A stretch of 64,000 nt of DNA from Ulota crispa (Eukaryota > Streptophyta > Bryopsida > Orthotrichales > Orthotrichaceae). This document shows positions 35,453 through 47,356 of this stretch, piece after piece (the stretch's first letter is position 1; every line of letters starts with the position of its first letter). The notes beneath the pieces were generated by a model. It was not told the DNA's origin. It worked only from the letters and a program-made list of their open reading frames with translations, and searched no databases. Both the position numbers and the translations under genes were made by a program. The stretch lies in the NCBI GenBank assembly GCA_963920765.1, contig OY987248.1, positions 18,324,539-18,388,538 on the forward strand, read 5' to 3'.

Positions 35453-35996
35453 CCATGGTGCATTGTTGAAGCCTTCATTTCTCTACACTTTTGGGACACC
35501 TTAGTGAAGCCCCATCTTTGTAAACTGGAGTGAAAACCAAGTGTTGGATAAGGAGAGCAAAGTATTATAATATCCCATGCTCTTGTTTTGTTGGCACTAA
35601 GAGAAGTTATATTGAGAAAGTTTGAGTAGGTACCTTAGTTACTTATAAAGCAAGCCCATGCTACAACAACACAATCTCGTGTATTGTAGTTGCTTGTTAT
35701 TTTCTTTTCCAAGAGGCACTATATTAACTTTACTTGAGTTGCAATGAAGCACCATGTAACTAAGGAAGTAGATACTTATTTCACCCTCACTATATGCTTA
35801 TCAATTGGATTAGAAATGGGCACTATGAGTAAGGAATTTTCTTTTAATTTTTAATTTTTTTTGCCAGTCTTACATCATTTTGACATTAACTACATTAATG
35901 CTAAAAATCATTTACTAAAGAAATGGATGAAATTGCTAAATTCCTCTCACTTGCCAATATTTAAATTAAGGTTGCTAATATTATTAGAGTTGAATT
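35453..35996. other. Intergenic sequence
   Basis: AT-rich sequence with nothing recognised. Confidence 0.35.
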
Positions 35997-36325
35997 TAGG
36001 AAAAATTTCTTGGATACCCCTAAAGTTTGCAATATTTTTATAGTTATTTAGTACCCCTACTTTTTCAAAAATATCACAAATATCGTTGGACCAAAAAAAT
36101 TAGGCGTTTGTTTGTTATGCATGTCACTTCCTTCTTCCTTTGTGGATACACTACTTCTTTCTTGTTGTGTGTGCGCACAAAGGAAGAAAGGAAGTGACAT
36201 GCACAACAAAAAAAATGCCCAAAAATTTTGGTCCAAAGATGTTTGTGATATTTCTGAAAAAACAGGGGTATCTATGAAAATATTGTAAATGCAAAATTCA
36301 GGGGTATTCATGAAATTTTCCATTT
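35997..36325. mobile_element. Family Y MITE (copy Y2) with palindromic core
   Basis: The ends are TTCTTGGATACCCCTAAAG and GGGGTATTCATGAAATTTTCC. The core near 36115-36210 is itself an inverted repeat: GCATGTCACTTCCTTCTTCC pairs with GGAAGAAAGGAAGTGACATGC across a loop of about 35 bases. Confidence 0.75.
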
Positions 36326-38429
36326 AATTTATGGATGAACGTGCACACACAAATGATTCTGTCCTTTTTTTCCTACATCATGCATGCAGCGTGGGGTTTG
36401 TGTTGCTAGAGCAATGAAAAAGCCAAAAAAGATTCACTGATTATGGGCTTGTACTGGACTGTACATGTCTTTGGGCAGAGCAGTAATGTAGCTGTTATGA
36501 ATGTTCATGTGGAAGTTGTGCAAGGTTTCATACGTGTTTATAACATGGGAAATTCGGAGGATATATTGGAGAAGTGGAATAATAGGATATGCAATTAGAG
36601 AGGGTTAAGTTTAACGTAATTGTCTTTTCTTGATTTCCTAGAGTTCACTATTTCATGTACAACTGCATAAAAGAAGGATGGGTCATATATGTCTCTTACC
36701 CTGAAGCCCCCAAGTGATCCAAAAGAAAGAGTTGGGTGTTCTTGCTTGAAGAAATAACTTGCAATTATGTCCCACAGTACTTTCAAGCCTCCTTGCTATT
36801 AATTCTTGAATGACATCTCAATCACAATGTACGTCACATTTAACTACTTATGGACAGTCCAAAGCTTGTAAGAAGTAATCTATTTTGGTGGACAAAATAC
36901 TAGAAGATCCATGCAAGACATAGGGAGGGACATAGAGAGTCCATAAGTAGTTAAACACATCATCTAATAAGTAGTTAAACACATCATCTAATCAAATAAA
37001 TCAAATACAAAAAATCATGTCACCTGTTTGAAACTGGTTCACTGCACTGGAAAAGGTGTCCTACTAAAAGCCATAATCCCTTCACTAATAGACATATGTG
37101 TTTTTAAAATGAGATTTAGGACATTTAAATCTAAAGATATGTTCACATTTGGTGTTAGGAGGCGTTTTAGTAATATGAATGCAATCAAAAAATGTGTCTA
37201 AATGCATCTACTTTTTCTTTGCTACTACCACTCTTAACACCAAGTGTGAACGCACCCTAAGCTTGGGCATCACTAAATTCTTTCCTCTTAGTGGATTCAC
37301 TTGCGGTGTTTAGAGCAAAACATCCCAAATCCTAATCCAAACGGTCCAATAATTCTCAAAAGATTAAAACACTGTCTGATAGTCCTCAAATCAATCACAT
37401 AAACTGATACAACTGAACATCCACATACGAATTACAGATGAGGGGATACTTCCTTTCCTTGTCATTCACAAGATGTGCATTTGCATAACCAAAAGCTCAA
37501 AAACAACACTTCCAAAAAGTACAAGTAGCTGCAAAAGTTGAACATACCCCAAATGTTCACGAGTACAGAAAACTCTAAAATACCTCATTACATACCAGAC
37601 TCACACAACTGGCTCAAACCCGTGACCTTACAAAAAGTCTCAACAACTTTCAAAACACCGTGCTCACAATAAACACCAACCAGTTTTCTCAACAAATCCA
37701 AAAAGCAGGAATCAATATTAAAATTGAAGAGGTCAATACAACCCCTCGATAGAACAGGAGAAATTTCCACTTCACAAAACCAATCTACCGAACTATCAAC
37801 ACAACTAAACTCAAACAATCTAAACCAGGGAAGGGAAAACCAAATAAAATTAAGCAAGGTGAAAGAATCTCTACTATATACTAACCACTAACAAAATTGT
37901 GTTCCAAGCACAAAAACCTAAAGGGCATTGCAGTAGATGACGGTAAGCTTATTCCACGTCATCTCAATTCTCTTGGCACCCAGAACGAAGACTTTCACGT
38001 ACTAAGCTCCAGTGCATTCTCCAAGCGAACTGCTGCATCTCCCATTCCTGCTTTGTAATCATAAGCAAGTTTCGACCAAGCTGGAGAAACACTGACATCG
38101 CCTCGGTTTCTCCGAAGGAATCAGGCAGCGCGCAATCGTCACTGCTACTGATCGCCCTCTCCAAGGAACTAGATTTCAGCCAAAACTGAAACCTTTGGGG
38201 AGGCCGTGATTCTCGAACTCTTCATCTGCAATGCTGTGGCGAACTAGGTTTTGGCTGTAGAACTTTTGAAGATGTCGCGTCTTGGAGAGGGGGAACAGGA
38301 GGAATGGAGTTCCCATTTCCATCCTCCCTGCTGAAATCGTGCTTGCGAGGGAAAATTTGAAAACTCTGCAAAATAGATACACAATCTAATCCGGAGTCCC
38401 GCAACAGCCAACAGGGCATAGATCGCTAG
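36326..38429. other. Intergenic sequence downstream of GDU-like gene 2
   Basis: Mostly AT-rich. A pair of short inverted segments near 37130-37255 (TTCACATTTGGTGTTA and TAACACCAAGTGTGAA) marks a small MITE-like hairpin. From about 37930 to 38429 the GC content rises towards the stop codon of GDU-like gene 2; this part may be its 3' untranslated region. No protein domain is seen in the minus-strand frames there. Confidence 0.4.
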
Positions 38430-39746
38430 CTACCGAGGAGCTAAATCGGGGTTGCGTACGACGTCGTCAGAGCACGTGTCCTCTACGACAGGATTGGGAC
38501 GATCAGCCTCGGAGTCGGAGGAAGGAATGTCGGGGATTTCGGACGATGGCTCCTTGTCGCCGATTTTGATGGCAGTGTGATCGACAGGCTTGGCGTCGTC
38601 TTGCTGGGGATGATGCTCATCGGCATGGAAAGGTTTGGGCAGAGCGAAGTACTGCGGCTTCTCATCCCCGGGCAGCTGCACGAACACGGCGTCGTCGAAC
38701 TTGTGCGAGTCCACGGGCACTCCGGCGGGATTCGCCGGGGCGGCCCCGGCGTCCCCGGTGGACGACGTCGGGTTCGCAGCGCGGAGTTCGCGACGGAGGC
38801 GCTCCATGCGGCGTTGGCGGACGACGGACCAGCAGAGCAGGACGAGGCCGATGGCCACGAGGAACATCATGCACGCCATCCCCGCCACGATGATGATGAG
38901 CGTGTGCGGGTTCTGGCAGCTCACTGCGGCGCCTGATTTGACGTCGCGGCACGTGAGTCCTGGCGCTACTGGTGCTGGCGCCGGCGCTGCTCTCTCTTGC
39001 AACAGCTTGCGTGCCGCTGCAAAAAATCATCCAAGTATTTTGTCAGATTTCAAAACCTCAGCTGTTTCTTGCAATGAACTCTACGGATTGCTCACTTGCC
39101 ACATTTCGTGACAAGTCCACGTAATGCGAAAGCAGGCAATATTTCAGCATTCGTAAGCAAACGCAGAAATCGATCCTAGCACGATACTGATCTATTCACA
39201 TCAAAATCCTTGTTATCACATTCACGAGCTCAGTGTCATGCTTTCCTCATTTGGGGCAATCCAGTTCAGTTTTAGAGTGGTTTGGTAGCACGATAGTCAC
39301 TCTTTACATTACCCAATAGAAATTGAGAATGGAGTTACTACTCTTTATTTCTCTCCAAGTCATCCAAAAGAGGGATAATGTCTGAAGTAAGACATTGGAA
39401 TGAGAGAACCAGGAGTTAAAAGACACCCCAGCTGCCCCAACAAGAGGGAGATGAGTATCAACGGGTCATCAAACACAAATCGTAAAATATATGAAAGGTG
39501 GGTTATTTAGTGTTGAAATCAGCTACCTACTCCCGTCAGTGAAAACTCCCACAATTAAAAAGTCATTAAAGAATGCTAATCAAACCACATGACAAGTTGT
39601 GTTCAATAGTTGGAACTGGCTACTCTGAAATCCACAATTTGGCGCACACACACACACACATAACCTTCGACTGACGCAACACGGAATGGAAAGATTGAGA
39701 ATGACTCACCACCATGGAAGAGCGAGGATCTCAACTCAAACTCCAT
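38430..39746 (-). CDS. GLUTAMINE DUMPER-like single-pass membrane protein (gene 2)
   Basis: Exon 1 is 39746-39710 and exon 2 is 39016-38430, with donor GTGAGT and acceptor TTTTTTGCAG. Phase 1 joins correctly and gives 207 aa. One membrane segment spans about residues 51-78 (within LIIIVAGMACMMFLVAIGLV), followed by an Arg-rich cluster (RQRRMERLRRE) and then DAVFVQLPGDEKPQYFALPKP at about 121-141. That stretch lines up with the family's VIMAG box (G-D/E-E-x-P-x-x-x-A-x-P) although the VIMAG letters are changed to VQLPG. The acidic C-terminal tail is long for the family. An upstream in-frame ATG at 39806 would add 20 residues. The same one-intron layout in gene 1 supports common descent. As a divergent member, its function could differ. 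Confidence 0.7.
39645..39660. repeat. CA microsatellite in the intron of GDU-like gene 2
   Basis: About eight CA units lie just downstream (on the minus strand) of the donor site of GDU-like gene 2. Confidence 0.8.
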
Positions 39747-39748
39747 CT

Positions 39749-39878
39749 CTATGAAATTCTGGTGTTGGGGAAATGGCGGCTTTGCGTCTATGAAATTCGG
39801 ATGCACAAGGAAAATTGAAGTTGGGGAAATGGCGGCTTTGGAACTATGAAATTCTGATGCAGAGGGAATCGAAGTTGG
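39749..39878. repeat. Tandem repeat in the leader of GDU-like gene 2
   Basis: About two and a half copies of a roughly 55-bp unit contain TATGAAATTCTGATGC and GTTGGGGAAATGGCGGCTTTG. They lie just upstream of the proposed start on the minus strand, so they are likely in the promoter or 5' leader. The array supplies the in-frame upstream ATG at 39806. Confidence 0.75.
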
Positions 39879-40444
39879 GGGAATGCAACTGTGCGAGAGA
39901 CCTAGACAGAAATAGCTCTAAGCTTGATCGCAACTGACTTCGGTTCAACAAAAATGAGCTCCTGTGGAAGCTCGAGAAGGGAATCGCCCCCATAATGTAA
40001 TTGCAAAGCAAAGCTTAGAATCCCACGAACTCCATCTCTCTACCTTTCTCTACTAGATTTCACAACCAGCTCGGATATGACAGGCTCAGAAGTAGAACTG
40101 GAGAACGGGTGAAGTGGTTAAAGAGTCGGACTTCTTTTGAAGATATAGTAGAGACTAGAGAGGATCCGGAGGTACCCGCTCGGCATGTTCGGCAGGGCTA
40201 TGGAGCCTATGTTTAAGACGACGGCACGAAGTCTGCTCTGAGTGGTGAAAAAAGAAGGCATATGCGGCGGGTAGAGGGGGAAGGTCGGCTGCAGTCCACG
40301 CCAGCTGAGCCGTGGGGGATTTGAATGAGTTGACAATGATGAAGGATATCTGGGTGGCGACTGTCATGCAATCGAGGAATACGAACATCGTGATTCGTCA
40401 CCGTCTTGACGGACGTGAGTTGCTAGTGGCTGGCTCCGTGGATG
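39879..40444. other. Upstream region of GDU-like gene 2, GC-richer
   Basis: Balanced to GC-rich sequence without a convincing gene. Minus-strand frames at 40155-40401 show no recognisable domain. The part nearest 39880-40080 is likely promoter and leader. Confidence 0.3.
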
Positions 40445-40763
40445 GTTGTCACATTGGACCAGCCCTAAACCACATGTCCATTTGGCTGCAAACGCAAACA
40501 ATCAAGGTGCATGCAATGTTTTGTTTATTTTCTTTTAAATGCAGACAATTAAGGTGCATGCAATGTTTTGTTTATTTTCTTTTAAATGCAGACAATCAAG
40601 GTGCAGACAATCAAGGTGCATGCAATTTTTGTTTATTTCTTTTAGGTTGAAGTCCAAATGCAATCATTTACGTGGTTGTCACATTGGACCAACCCTAACT
40701 CACATGTCCATTTGGCGGGAAACGCATATAATCAAGGTGCATGCAATTTTTGTGTATTTTCTT
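40445..40763. repeat. Tandem repeat array, about 120-bp unit (left part)
   Basis: Units contain GTTGTCACATTGGACCAACC, CACATGTCCATTTGGC, AATCAAGGTGCATGCAA and TTTATTTTCTTTTAA. Full units start near 40446 and 40676, and shorter sub-repeats of the GGTGCATGCAATTTTTG part lie between. The array is interrupted at 40764 by two P-family elements and resumes at 42580. Confidence 0.75.
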
Positions 40764-40767
40764 TTAA

Positions 40768-41684
40768 TCCCTAAAGGACCATGGCCCTTATTTTGTCAAA
40801 AGACACTCAAAACTGCCACCTCTATGGCAAAAAGTACAAAAGATTAAAAATTGGTCTTTTTGCATATCTAACCATAGGATCTTGTACTAGATTACTAAAA
40901 GAATGTGTCATACAAAATTCAAGAACTTTGAGTGCACAGATTGGAAGGTATTTGCATTTAAAAAGTAAAAAACAACTTCTTTTGCACCTTGCCTGACTAG
41001 ATTATTTAACTTTAAACTTTTTTAACTTAAAATTTTTGCACTTTAGAGTTTGGAATTCTATTTTTGCATGGTGGGAAATTGAGTTGGTAATCTTGGAAAA
41101 AAAAAATCACAAAAAATAAAAAATTCATTCTTTAAGAAAAATATTAGACAGAAGAAGGTATGAGATTGAACAAAAACTTAAATTGCTAATAATTGTGCAA
41201 TTGAATTGAAACACAATAATCCCAATGGTGAGATTGTTCTAGAAAGCAAGCTTCAAGCTCTCCAACAAATTTTTTTGAAAAAATGTTAAACTTACATTCA
41301 AAAATGAAGTTTATAAGTTAATTTTTCAAGACAATGCTCAAATTGCCCAAAAAACAAGATTGTCCATTTAACTTTCCCATAACTAGTTCAAATGGAATGA
41401 ATCAAAGCTTCAGGTATAGACAAAGATATAATCTATGAGAAAAAAATTTGATTTTTTTTCAAATTTTTATAAAAAAAATTTTGCTGCTCAAAGTCTCCAA
41501 ATTTGTGCTTATTTGGGCATAACTTTTGCTACCTAGCATCAATTGGAATAAAAATGATTTTCCCAAAAGCTAATGTGTTTTCTATTTTCAAAAAAGGTTT
41601 CAAAAAATCAAGACAAAAATTGAGGCCGTAGGTACTTGCCCAAAATCCCATTTGTCCCCCGTAGGGACAAAGGTCATTTAGAGG
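40768..41684. mobile_element. TTAA-flanked MITE (family P, copy B)
   Basis: TTAA lies at 40764-40767 and 41685-41688. The ends are TCCCTAAAGGACCATGGCCC and GTCATTTAGAGG. It is inserted in the 120-bp repeat array. The right-hand TTAA is shared with copy C. Confidence 0.8.
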
Positions 41685-41688
41685 TTAA

Positions 41689-42579
41689 CCCCTAAAGGAC
41701 TAGGCCCTTTTCTCTGTGAAAAACACTGAAAACTAACACTTTTTGGGGATGAAAGGAATGGTATTTTCAAAAAAAAAGATCTAACCGTAAGATCTTGCTC
41801 TAAACAATATGAGGTACTTGGGAAAAACATGAGCTTATTCCAAATGAAAAGGAGTGAGATATTTACATGTGAAGTGAAGAAAAAAGTATTTTCTTGTATT
41901 GCCCAAAAATTTCAGAAGTCGTTGACCACTCCTATATCAAAAAATTTGCTCTATGCAAAGTTGAGGATTTTTTTCCCATGTAGAAGACCAAGTTAGGTAT
42001 GCGTGGGAGAATTTTCAAATCAATTGGAACTATACAACACATGGGAAAAAATAGTAAGTAAAAAGAAGTAGAGAATGAGTCAAAACACTAAATTGTTAAG
42101 AATATAATTATTAAAATGAAAAATGCAAATCCCAACGGTTATAATGTTGTGATAAACAATCTCCATCCTCTGGTTTTGTCTTTTTTCCAAAATATTGAAA
42201 ATCGCATAAAATAAGGACTTCAAAGTTTATTTAGAGTAGAAAATCTAGAACAGCCCGCAAACAAAAACTCCTCATAACTTTCATCTCATCTATTAGAACT
42301 GAATGATTCAAAGCTCCCCACGTTCATATAAATCTAAAGAACCTATTTCATATTTTTATGTGAAAAAAATGAACTTTTTAAAGAAGTTTTTGGCTTTCCA
42401 AATATTCATGCATAACTTCTTCAATAAATGTCGAAATGAAGAAAAAATGACATTCCCACATAGATCTTTGAATTCCTCACCTTCAAAAAAAGTTTCAGAA
42501 AATTATGCAAAGTAGTTTAGCCATAGGTACATGTCCAAAATCCCATTTGTCCCCTAAAGGGACAATGGTCCTTCAAGGG
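41689..42579. mobile_element. TTAA-flanked MITE (family P, copy C)
   Basis: The element starts CCCCTAAAGGACTAGGCCC and ends GGTCCTTCAAGGG, with TTAA at 41685-41688 and 42580-42583. Its interior closely matches copies A and D, for example the block with TTGACCACTCCTATATC. Removing B and C together leaves TTTCTT-TTAA-GTTGAAG, which is the sequence of an unfilled repeat unit near 42755-42772. Confidence 0.85.
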
Positions 42580-42583
42580 TTAA

Positions 42584-43400
42584 GTTGAAGTATGGATGTA
42601 ACAATCAAAGCACATACAATTTCTATTTATTTTCTTTTTAGGCAAAAATTGGACGCAACCTTGTACATGGTTGTCACATTGGACCAACCCTAATACCACG
42701 TGTCCATTTTGGCGCCAACATAAACAATCAAGGTGCATGCAATTTTTGTTTGTTTTTCTTTTTAAGTTGAAGTACGGATGCAACAGCCAAAGCACATACA
42801 ATTTTTGTTCATTTTCTTTTAAGCTGAAATATAGACGCCAACCGTATACATGGATGTCACTTTGGACCAACCTTAAACAACATGTCCATTTGGCGCCAAA
42901 CGCAAACATTCATGGTGCATGCAATTTTTTGTGTATTTTCTTTTGAAGTTGAAGTATAGACGCAACCCTCTACATGATACAATAGTGCCTCTTTAAGATG
43001 AATTTTTATAAGAAAAAACGCTTAGCTAAGATGCAAGAGATGACTGTCTTTGACGGTTGGGGAGCTACAAAAGATGTGTTTGGTTACAATGAATGCTTTC
43101 CTTACACGAAATGAATATGCTGTCCGAATACCTTCATCTTATGGAGGCACCACTGTAGTCACATTGGACCAACCCCAAACCACATGTGCATTTGACGCAA
43201 ATGTGAATAGTCAATGTACATGCAATTCTTGTTTATTTATTTTTTAAATTGAAGTACATGAACAACCTTCTACATGGTTATCACATTGGACCAACCCTAA
43301 ACCACATGTCCTCTTTGGCACAAACAGAAACAGTCAAGGCACATATAAGTTTTTGTTTACTTTCTTTTAAGCTGAAGTATATACGCAACCTTACATCATA
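42584..43400. repeat. Tandem repeat array, about 120-bp unit (right part)
   Basis: Further copies of the unit seen at 40445 start near 42667, 42855, 43155 and 43275. Spacing is irregular, and 43000-43150 holds unrelated sequence. All units have the same orientation. Confidence 0.75.
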
Positions 43401-45212
43401 GCCTTGACCAACCACACTACCTGGTCCCGACCGCTTGTATGTCTATCCTATTCTTTGACCTAAACCTGCCCAAAGTAACAACCATGTTTAGATCCCAACA
43501 GCTTTATCTAATACATAAACCCTTTTGCCAAACTTTATTTTGTTGCAATGAGAGTATCAGAATATTGTACTTGAAATTTTGCAAGTCAAGAAGTGTTTAT
43601 TGCCACTTGAGGTACTTTTGAAAGCCATTTTTGGAACTGATGCTGAAGTGGTCAAGTGATGTCCGCGGGCGTCGGTACACAAGAGTAGGAAGGGGTGACG
43701 GGAGTAGGGTACGGTGCAAGTGTAGTGGGAAGAACGCAGGATGGCATGAGTCTGGACTAGAGACGACTGGAGGTTGCCGCGAGTTTGTGACAGGCGCGAC
43801 ACTATGCAAACATCTAGGCGGACTAACCCCACCAGAGTGGAGCAACATGCGAGGCTGCCGTTGATATTGTTGTGACCGTCAATCTATTTGTGCATGCGCC
43901 GTCATGCATCTACCTGTGTCTATCTGCCTTCATCTTCATGCCTCGCACATAGCTCTTAACATTGCCTTTAATTTTTGACGTTGTCTTAAAATCTAAGATG
44001 GCCCTAGGGTTTTCTTCCTATATGAGCTACTTACATCCTCAATTATAGATGAAATGTATAGTAGGGGAGTCATAGTTAGCTCATCCAAAAGTATTTATAT
44101 TTGAACTAGTATAGGCACCCGTCAAACCAATGGGACCCAAAATGGTTCAAGTCCAATTAGGCAACTATGAAAAAAAATTTCCCTGCACGAAAATAATTCT
44201 TACTTTTTGTCTTTGCATTCCAATATCAAACTGTACCCAAAACATTTGTCTTTGTTTACAAAATATTCCCTTGCAATGAAATATTTTTTGTTTTATACCC
44301 ATAGAGTTTTTTACCCAAACAGTATAAGGAACTTCACTGTTCAATCACGCAATTTATTATTATTATTTTGTTACCTTCATAACTTTTTTACCCATGTAGT
44401 AATTATTCATGCAATTTATTTATATGGTCACCCGCCAGTTTGACAGGACACAAAATAATTTCAGGCTCAATTACGCAAAACATTTTCCTCGTTTTTTTTT
44501 TTCTTTTCATCCACATAGTCCAATCTCAAACTTTACACATGCTAGTAAAATATTGGTTTTCGTTTACAAAACATTCCCTTGTAGTGAAGCAATTTTTGTC
44601 TTATACCCACATATATAGTATTTTACCTGCACAATGAAAGGATTGCCACTATTTTCTTGTGCAAAAAAATATTATATATTTTTTGCCACGCAATTGTTTA
44701 ACCCACACAATAATTTTCCACGCAACATTTTTACATATTTTTATTTTTTACCCAAATAATTTTATTACATTTCTATTTGCCCACACATTTTTTTACATTT
44801 TTACTTACCCACACATTTTTTCACCCATACCTTTTTTTTCACCCAAAATTTTACCTACGTAAGATTTTACCTATGCAAGATTTTTTTCCCAAACAAATTT
44901 ATTTACCATTGCGATAAAAAATCATGGTAAAAGGATTGCCAAATGGGTAAACTGAATTCTGTTATGTATATATATATACGAATATATGTGGCAATCTCAT
45001 TTGAAGATTTGGAAACAATTGGAGAATTTCGGTATTTTCATCTACCTCAACCCCTAGAATTCCTTTGCATTTTGAGAATATCTTTTTCATAGAGAATGAT
45101 GAGATTCAAGTCATTAGTTGTCTGAATAAAAGTGAACTTAAAAACATTAAAAAAGGGATTGCATGTTCTTCTTCTTTCCTTTACGTGGTAATGTACAAAA
45201 AGTTTTGAGATA
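43401..45212. other. Intergenic sequence
   Basis: A GC-richer island at 43640-43870 has no gene I can name. From 44100 to 44900 there are degenerate, T-rich pieces repeating motifs such as TTTTACCCACACA and TACAAAACATTCCCTTG (compare 44256-44275 with 44563-44582), so this is probably an eroded tandem duplication. Confidence 0.4.
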
Positions 45213-45214
45213 CT

Positions 45215-45278
<64 letters not shown>
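45213..45278. repeat. AT dinucleotide microsatellite, about 32 units
   Basis: An uninterrupted run of AT units. Open frames reading Tyr-Ile repeats through it on both strands are artefacts. Confidence 0.95.
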
Positions 45279-45280
<2 letters not shown>

Positions 45281-45356
45281 CACTTCCACATTTATCAAAA
45301 TTCATGTTGAAATATTTTTGGGCATTATTTTTAAACAAGGGTAAAATTTAGTTTAA

Positions 45357-46259
45357 CCCTTTAAAGATCACAAGCATTTTCACAAAATCTATTAGAAATA
45401 AGGGCAATGAACTTAAATGTGCAATTGAATCAAATATGAACCCAATTTGAATTATCCAACCATACAAATGGGAAGAACACCTTGTTTATTGTAGAGTATC
45501 AAGATTTCAACCAAATCTATTGTTGGAGGTGAAATATTATAACAATTGAGTGAGCCGTAGGTGGAAAATCTCTAATTTTACATGCTTGTGTGGTTTTGGA
45601 TGTTGTTGCTTCATGCAAGCTTTGCTTGAGAAGAGACCTACATTTCTAGAGAGCAAGGTTTCTTGCATTCCTTGTAAGACTAGTTTCACACAAAATGGAT
45701 AAAAATAGCAATCAAAAGGTGTAACTAAGTAAACAAAAGGGGCCAAAAATCTCGCTTTATTTGCTACCTAAAACAATTCTACAAGAAATTTGATAAATGC
45801 TATAAAAAGTCTGATTGATGAAATCAATCAAAAATCGGCCTTAAAAATAGGATGACAAATTTTAGAAATAAAATAATAGCACCATTTCAATAGATTATCA
45901 AATACTACAATTATATTGCTATCATATAGAAAATAATACAAGCATATTTCTTAAGCAATTGGAGTTTTTGTAGGACGTCAAAATTATAATGTGGCATTCT
46001 TCTTGGATGTTTGGTGTATTGTGTTGTTGCTTTGATCCATCTTTGACCAAAGATGGATACATGTTTTGAAGCCATGGTGTATAAACACCATACTTATCAA
46101 CTCACATACATGATTCCTTTGCCATTTTTTTGGTTGGATGCAAAACTCTTGTGACCACAAGTGTTGTTCAAGACCAATTTCCAAATTGTTAAACAATTTT
46201 ACTCTATAGGCCCAAAACTACTCCCCAAATCAAAATATAGTTTGGTGGTCTCTAAAAGG
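45357..46259. mobile_element. TTAA-flanked MITE (family P, copy J)
   Basis: TTAA lies at 45353-45356 and 46260-46263. The ends are CCCTTTAAAGATCAC and GTGGTCTCTAAAAGG. The length of 903 bp agrees with the full-size family, but the interior is more diverged from copies A, C and D. No coding capacity. Confidence 0.6.
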
Positions 46260-46319
46260 TTAATCCTCCTATGTAGCTTTAGACAGAATCAGGGTGTCTG
46301 TATCCAAATATAAATTTAA

Positions 46320-47356
46320 CCCCTAAAATTCTTTTGTGTTTAGAGGTCCAAAACTACTTCAAAATACTAGTCCCCAAAGCAAGGTCAAAATCTTCATTGA
46401 AATTTACTTTTTAACAAATCCAACCATAGGATCCTTTGGTTGACTTGCACAAGTACATTGTCCCAAAATTTTAGAATGAATATCCCCACCAATTGCAAGA
46501 TCAATGTGCCTAAACTTCAAAATGTAGGCTTTTCTAGTCCTTCTAGAAGGTGAAGTTTTGTTTTTCAAATTCTTTAGAGAAAAACACGCATGTTGTATTT
46601 CTTGTGCAATTTTGGCAATATATTGGAAAATGGGTTGAAAGTATATTTAAAAAAGTTTAACCAAAATAAAATTTGGATTCATTTTTACAAAAATTGTAAA
46701 GTGAAAGGTATTGATGAATGAAAGATATAACTAATATGCTAATAAGTTTTGGAAGAATTTGAAAATTGTTAATCTCAATGGTGAGAATGCTCTAACAAAC
46801 AATTAGTAACTTTAGTTTTCATTTTCATTTGAAAATTTTCAAAATTGAGTGTAAAAGATAAGTTTATATGTTTTTTCTACCCTCAACACCATATTCATTA
46901 AATTGGGAATTTTGTAACATTTTGGGATTAAGTTGACCAACTTAAATCGACCATTAGGGTACAACTTGGGAATCCGGTTTTCCCAATTTAATGAATATGG
47001 TGTTCCTCTTCCTACCTTCATTGCCCGCAAAATCAAACTCCTTTTAACTCTTACCTCATTATTTGGAATTGAGTGATTTAATTTTTTTTGAGTAGGTATC
47101 AATCTATGCAATTCTATAAATAAAAAAATAAAAAAATTGGAATATTTTTTTTGCTACCCAATTTGACATTGAAATTGAAAAAACCTTCTAACATTTGCAT
47201 TACTTATCAAAATGACATGAAATAAAGCTTCACATGTAGATTATGATGAATAGCATCCATCTTAAAAATTCCATGAAAGAATTCCAAATTATGAAACCAA
47301 TAGAGCCTGCCTAAGTTCTCATAAAACCCAAAGTGGGCTCCTTGGTCCTTTATGAG
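46320..47356. mobile_element. P-family MITE (copy K) carrying a family X insertion
   Basis: The left end, after TTAA at 46316-46319, reads CCCCTAAAATTC; the right end reads TTGGTCCTTTATGAG followed by TTAC. A short family X element lies inside at 46885-47004. Without it, K would be about 920 bp, the normal full size. Confidence 0.55.
46885..47004. mobile_element. Family X MITE, short form (copy X5)
   Basis: The two ends are near-perfect inverted repeats of about 27 bp: ACACCATATTCATTAAATTG onwards, and its complement ending CATTAAATTGGGAAAACC on the other strand. The interior is only about 65 bp. It has the best-preserved termini of family X. Confidence 0.85.

Noticed and set aside
38577-39111. 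Plus-strand frames opposite GDU-like gene 2
   Set aside because: Antisense of a gene with a membrane segment and family motif; the plus-strand peptides are Arg/Gly-rich and lack any motif.
45163-45351. Open frames on both strands across the AT microsatellite
   Set aside because: Tyr-Ile repeats produced by the dinucleotide run; no protein-like sequence on either side.
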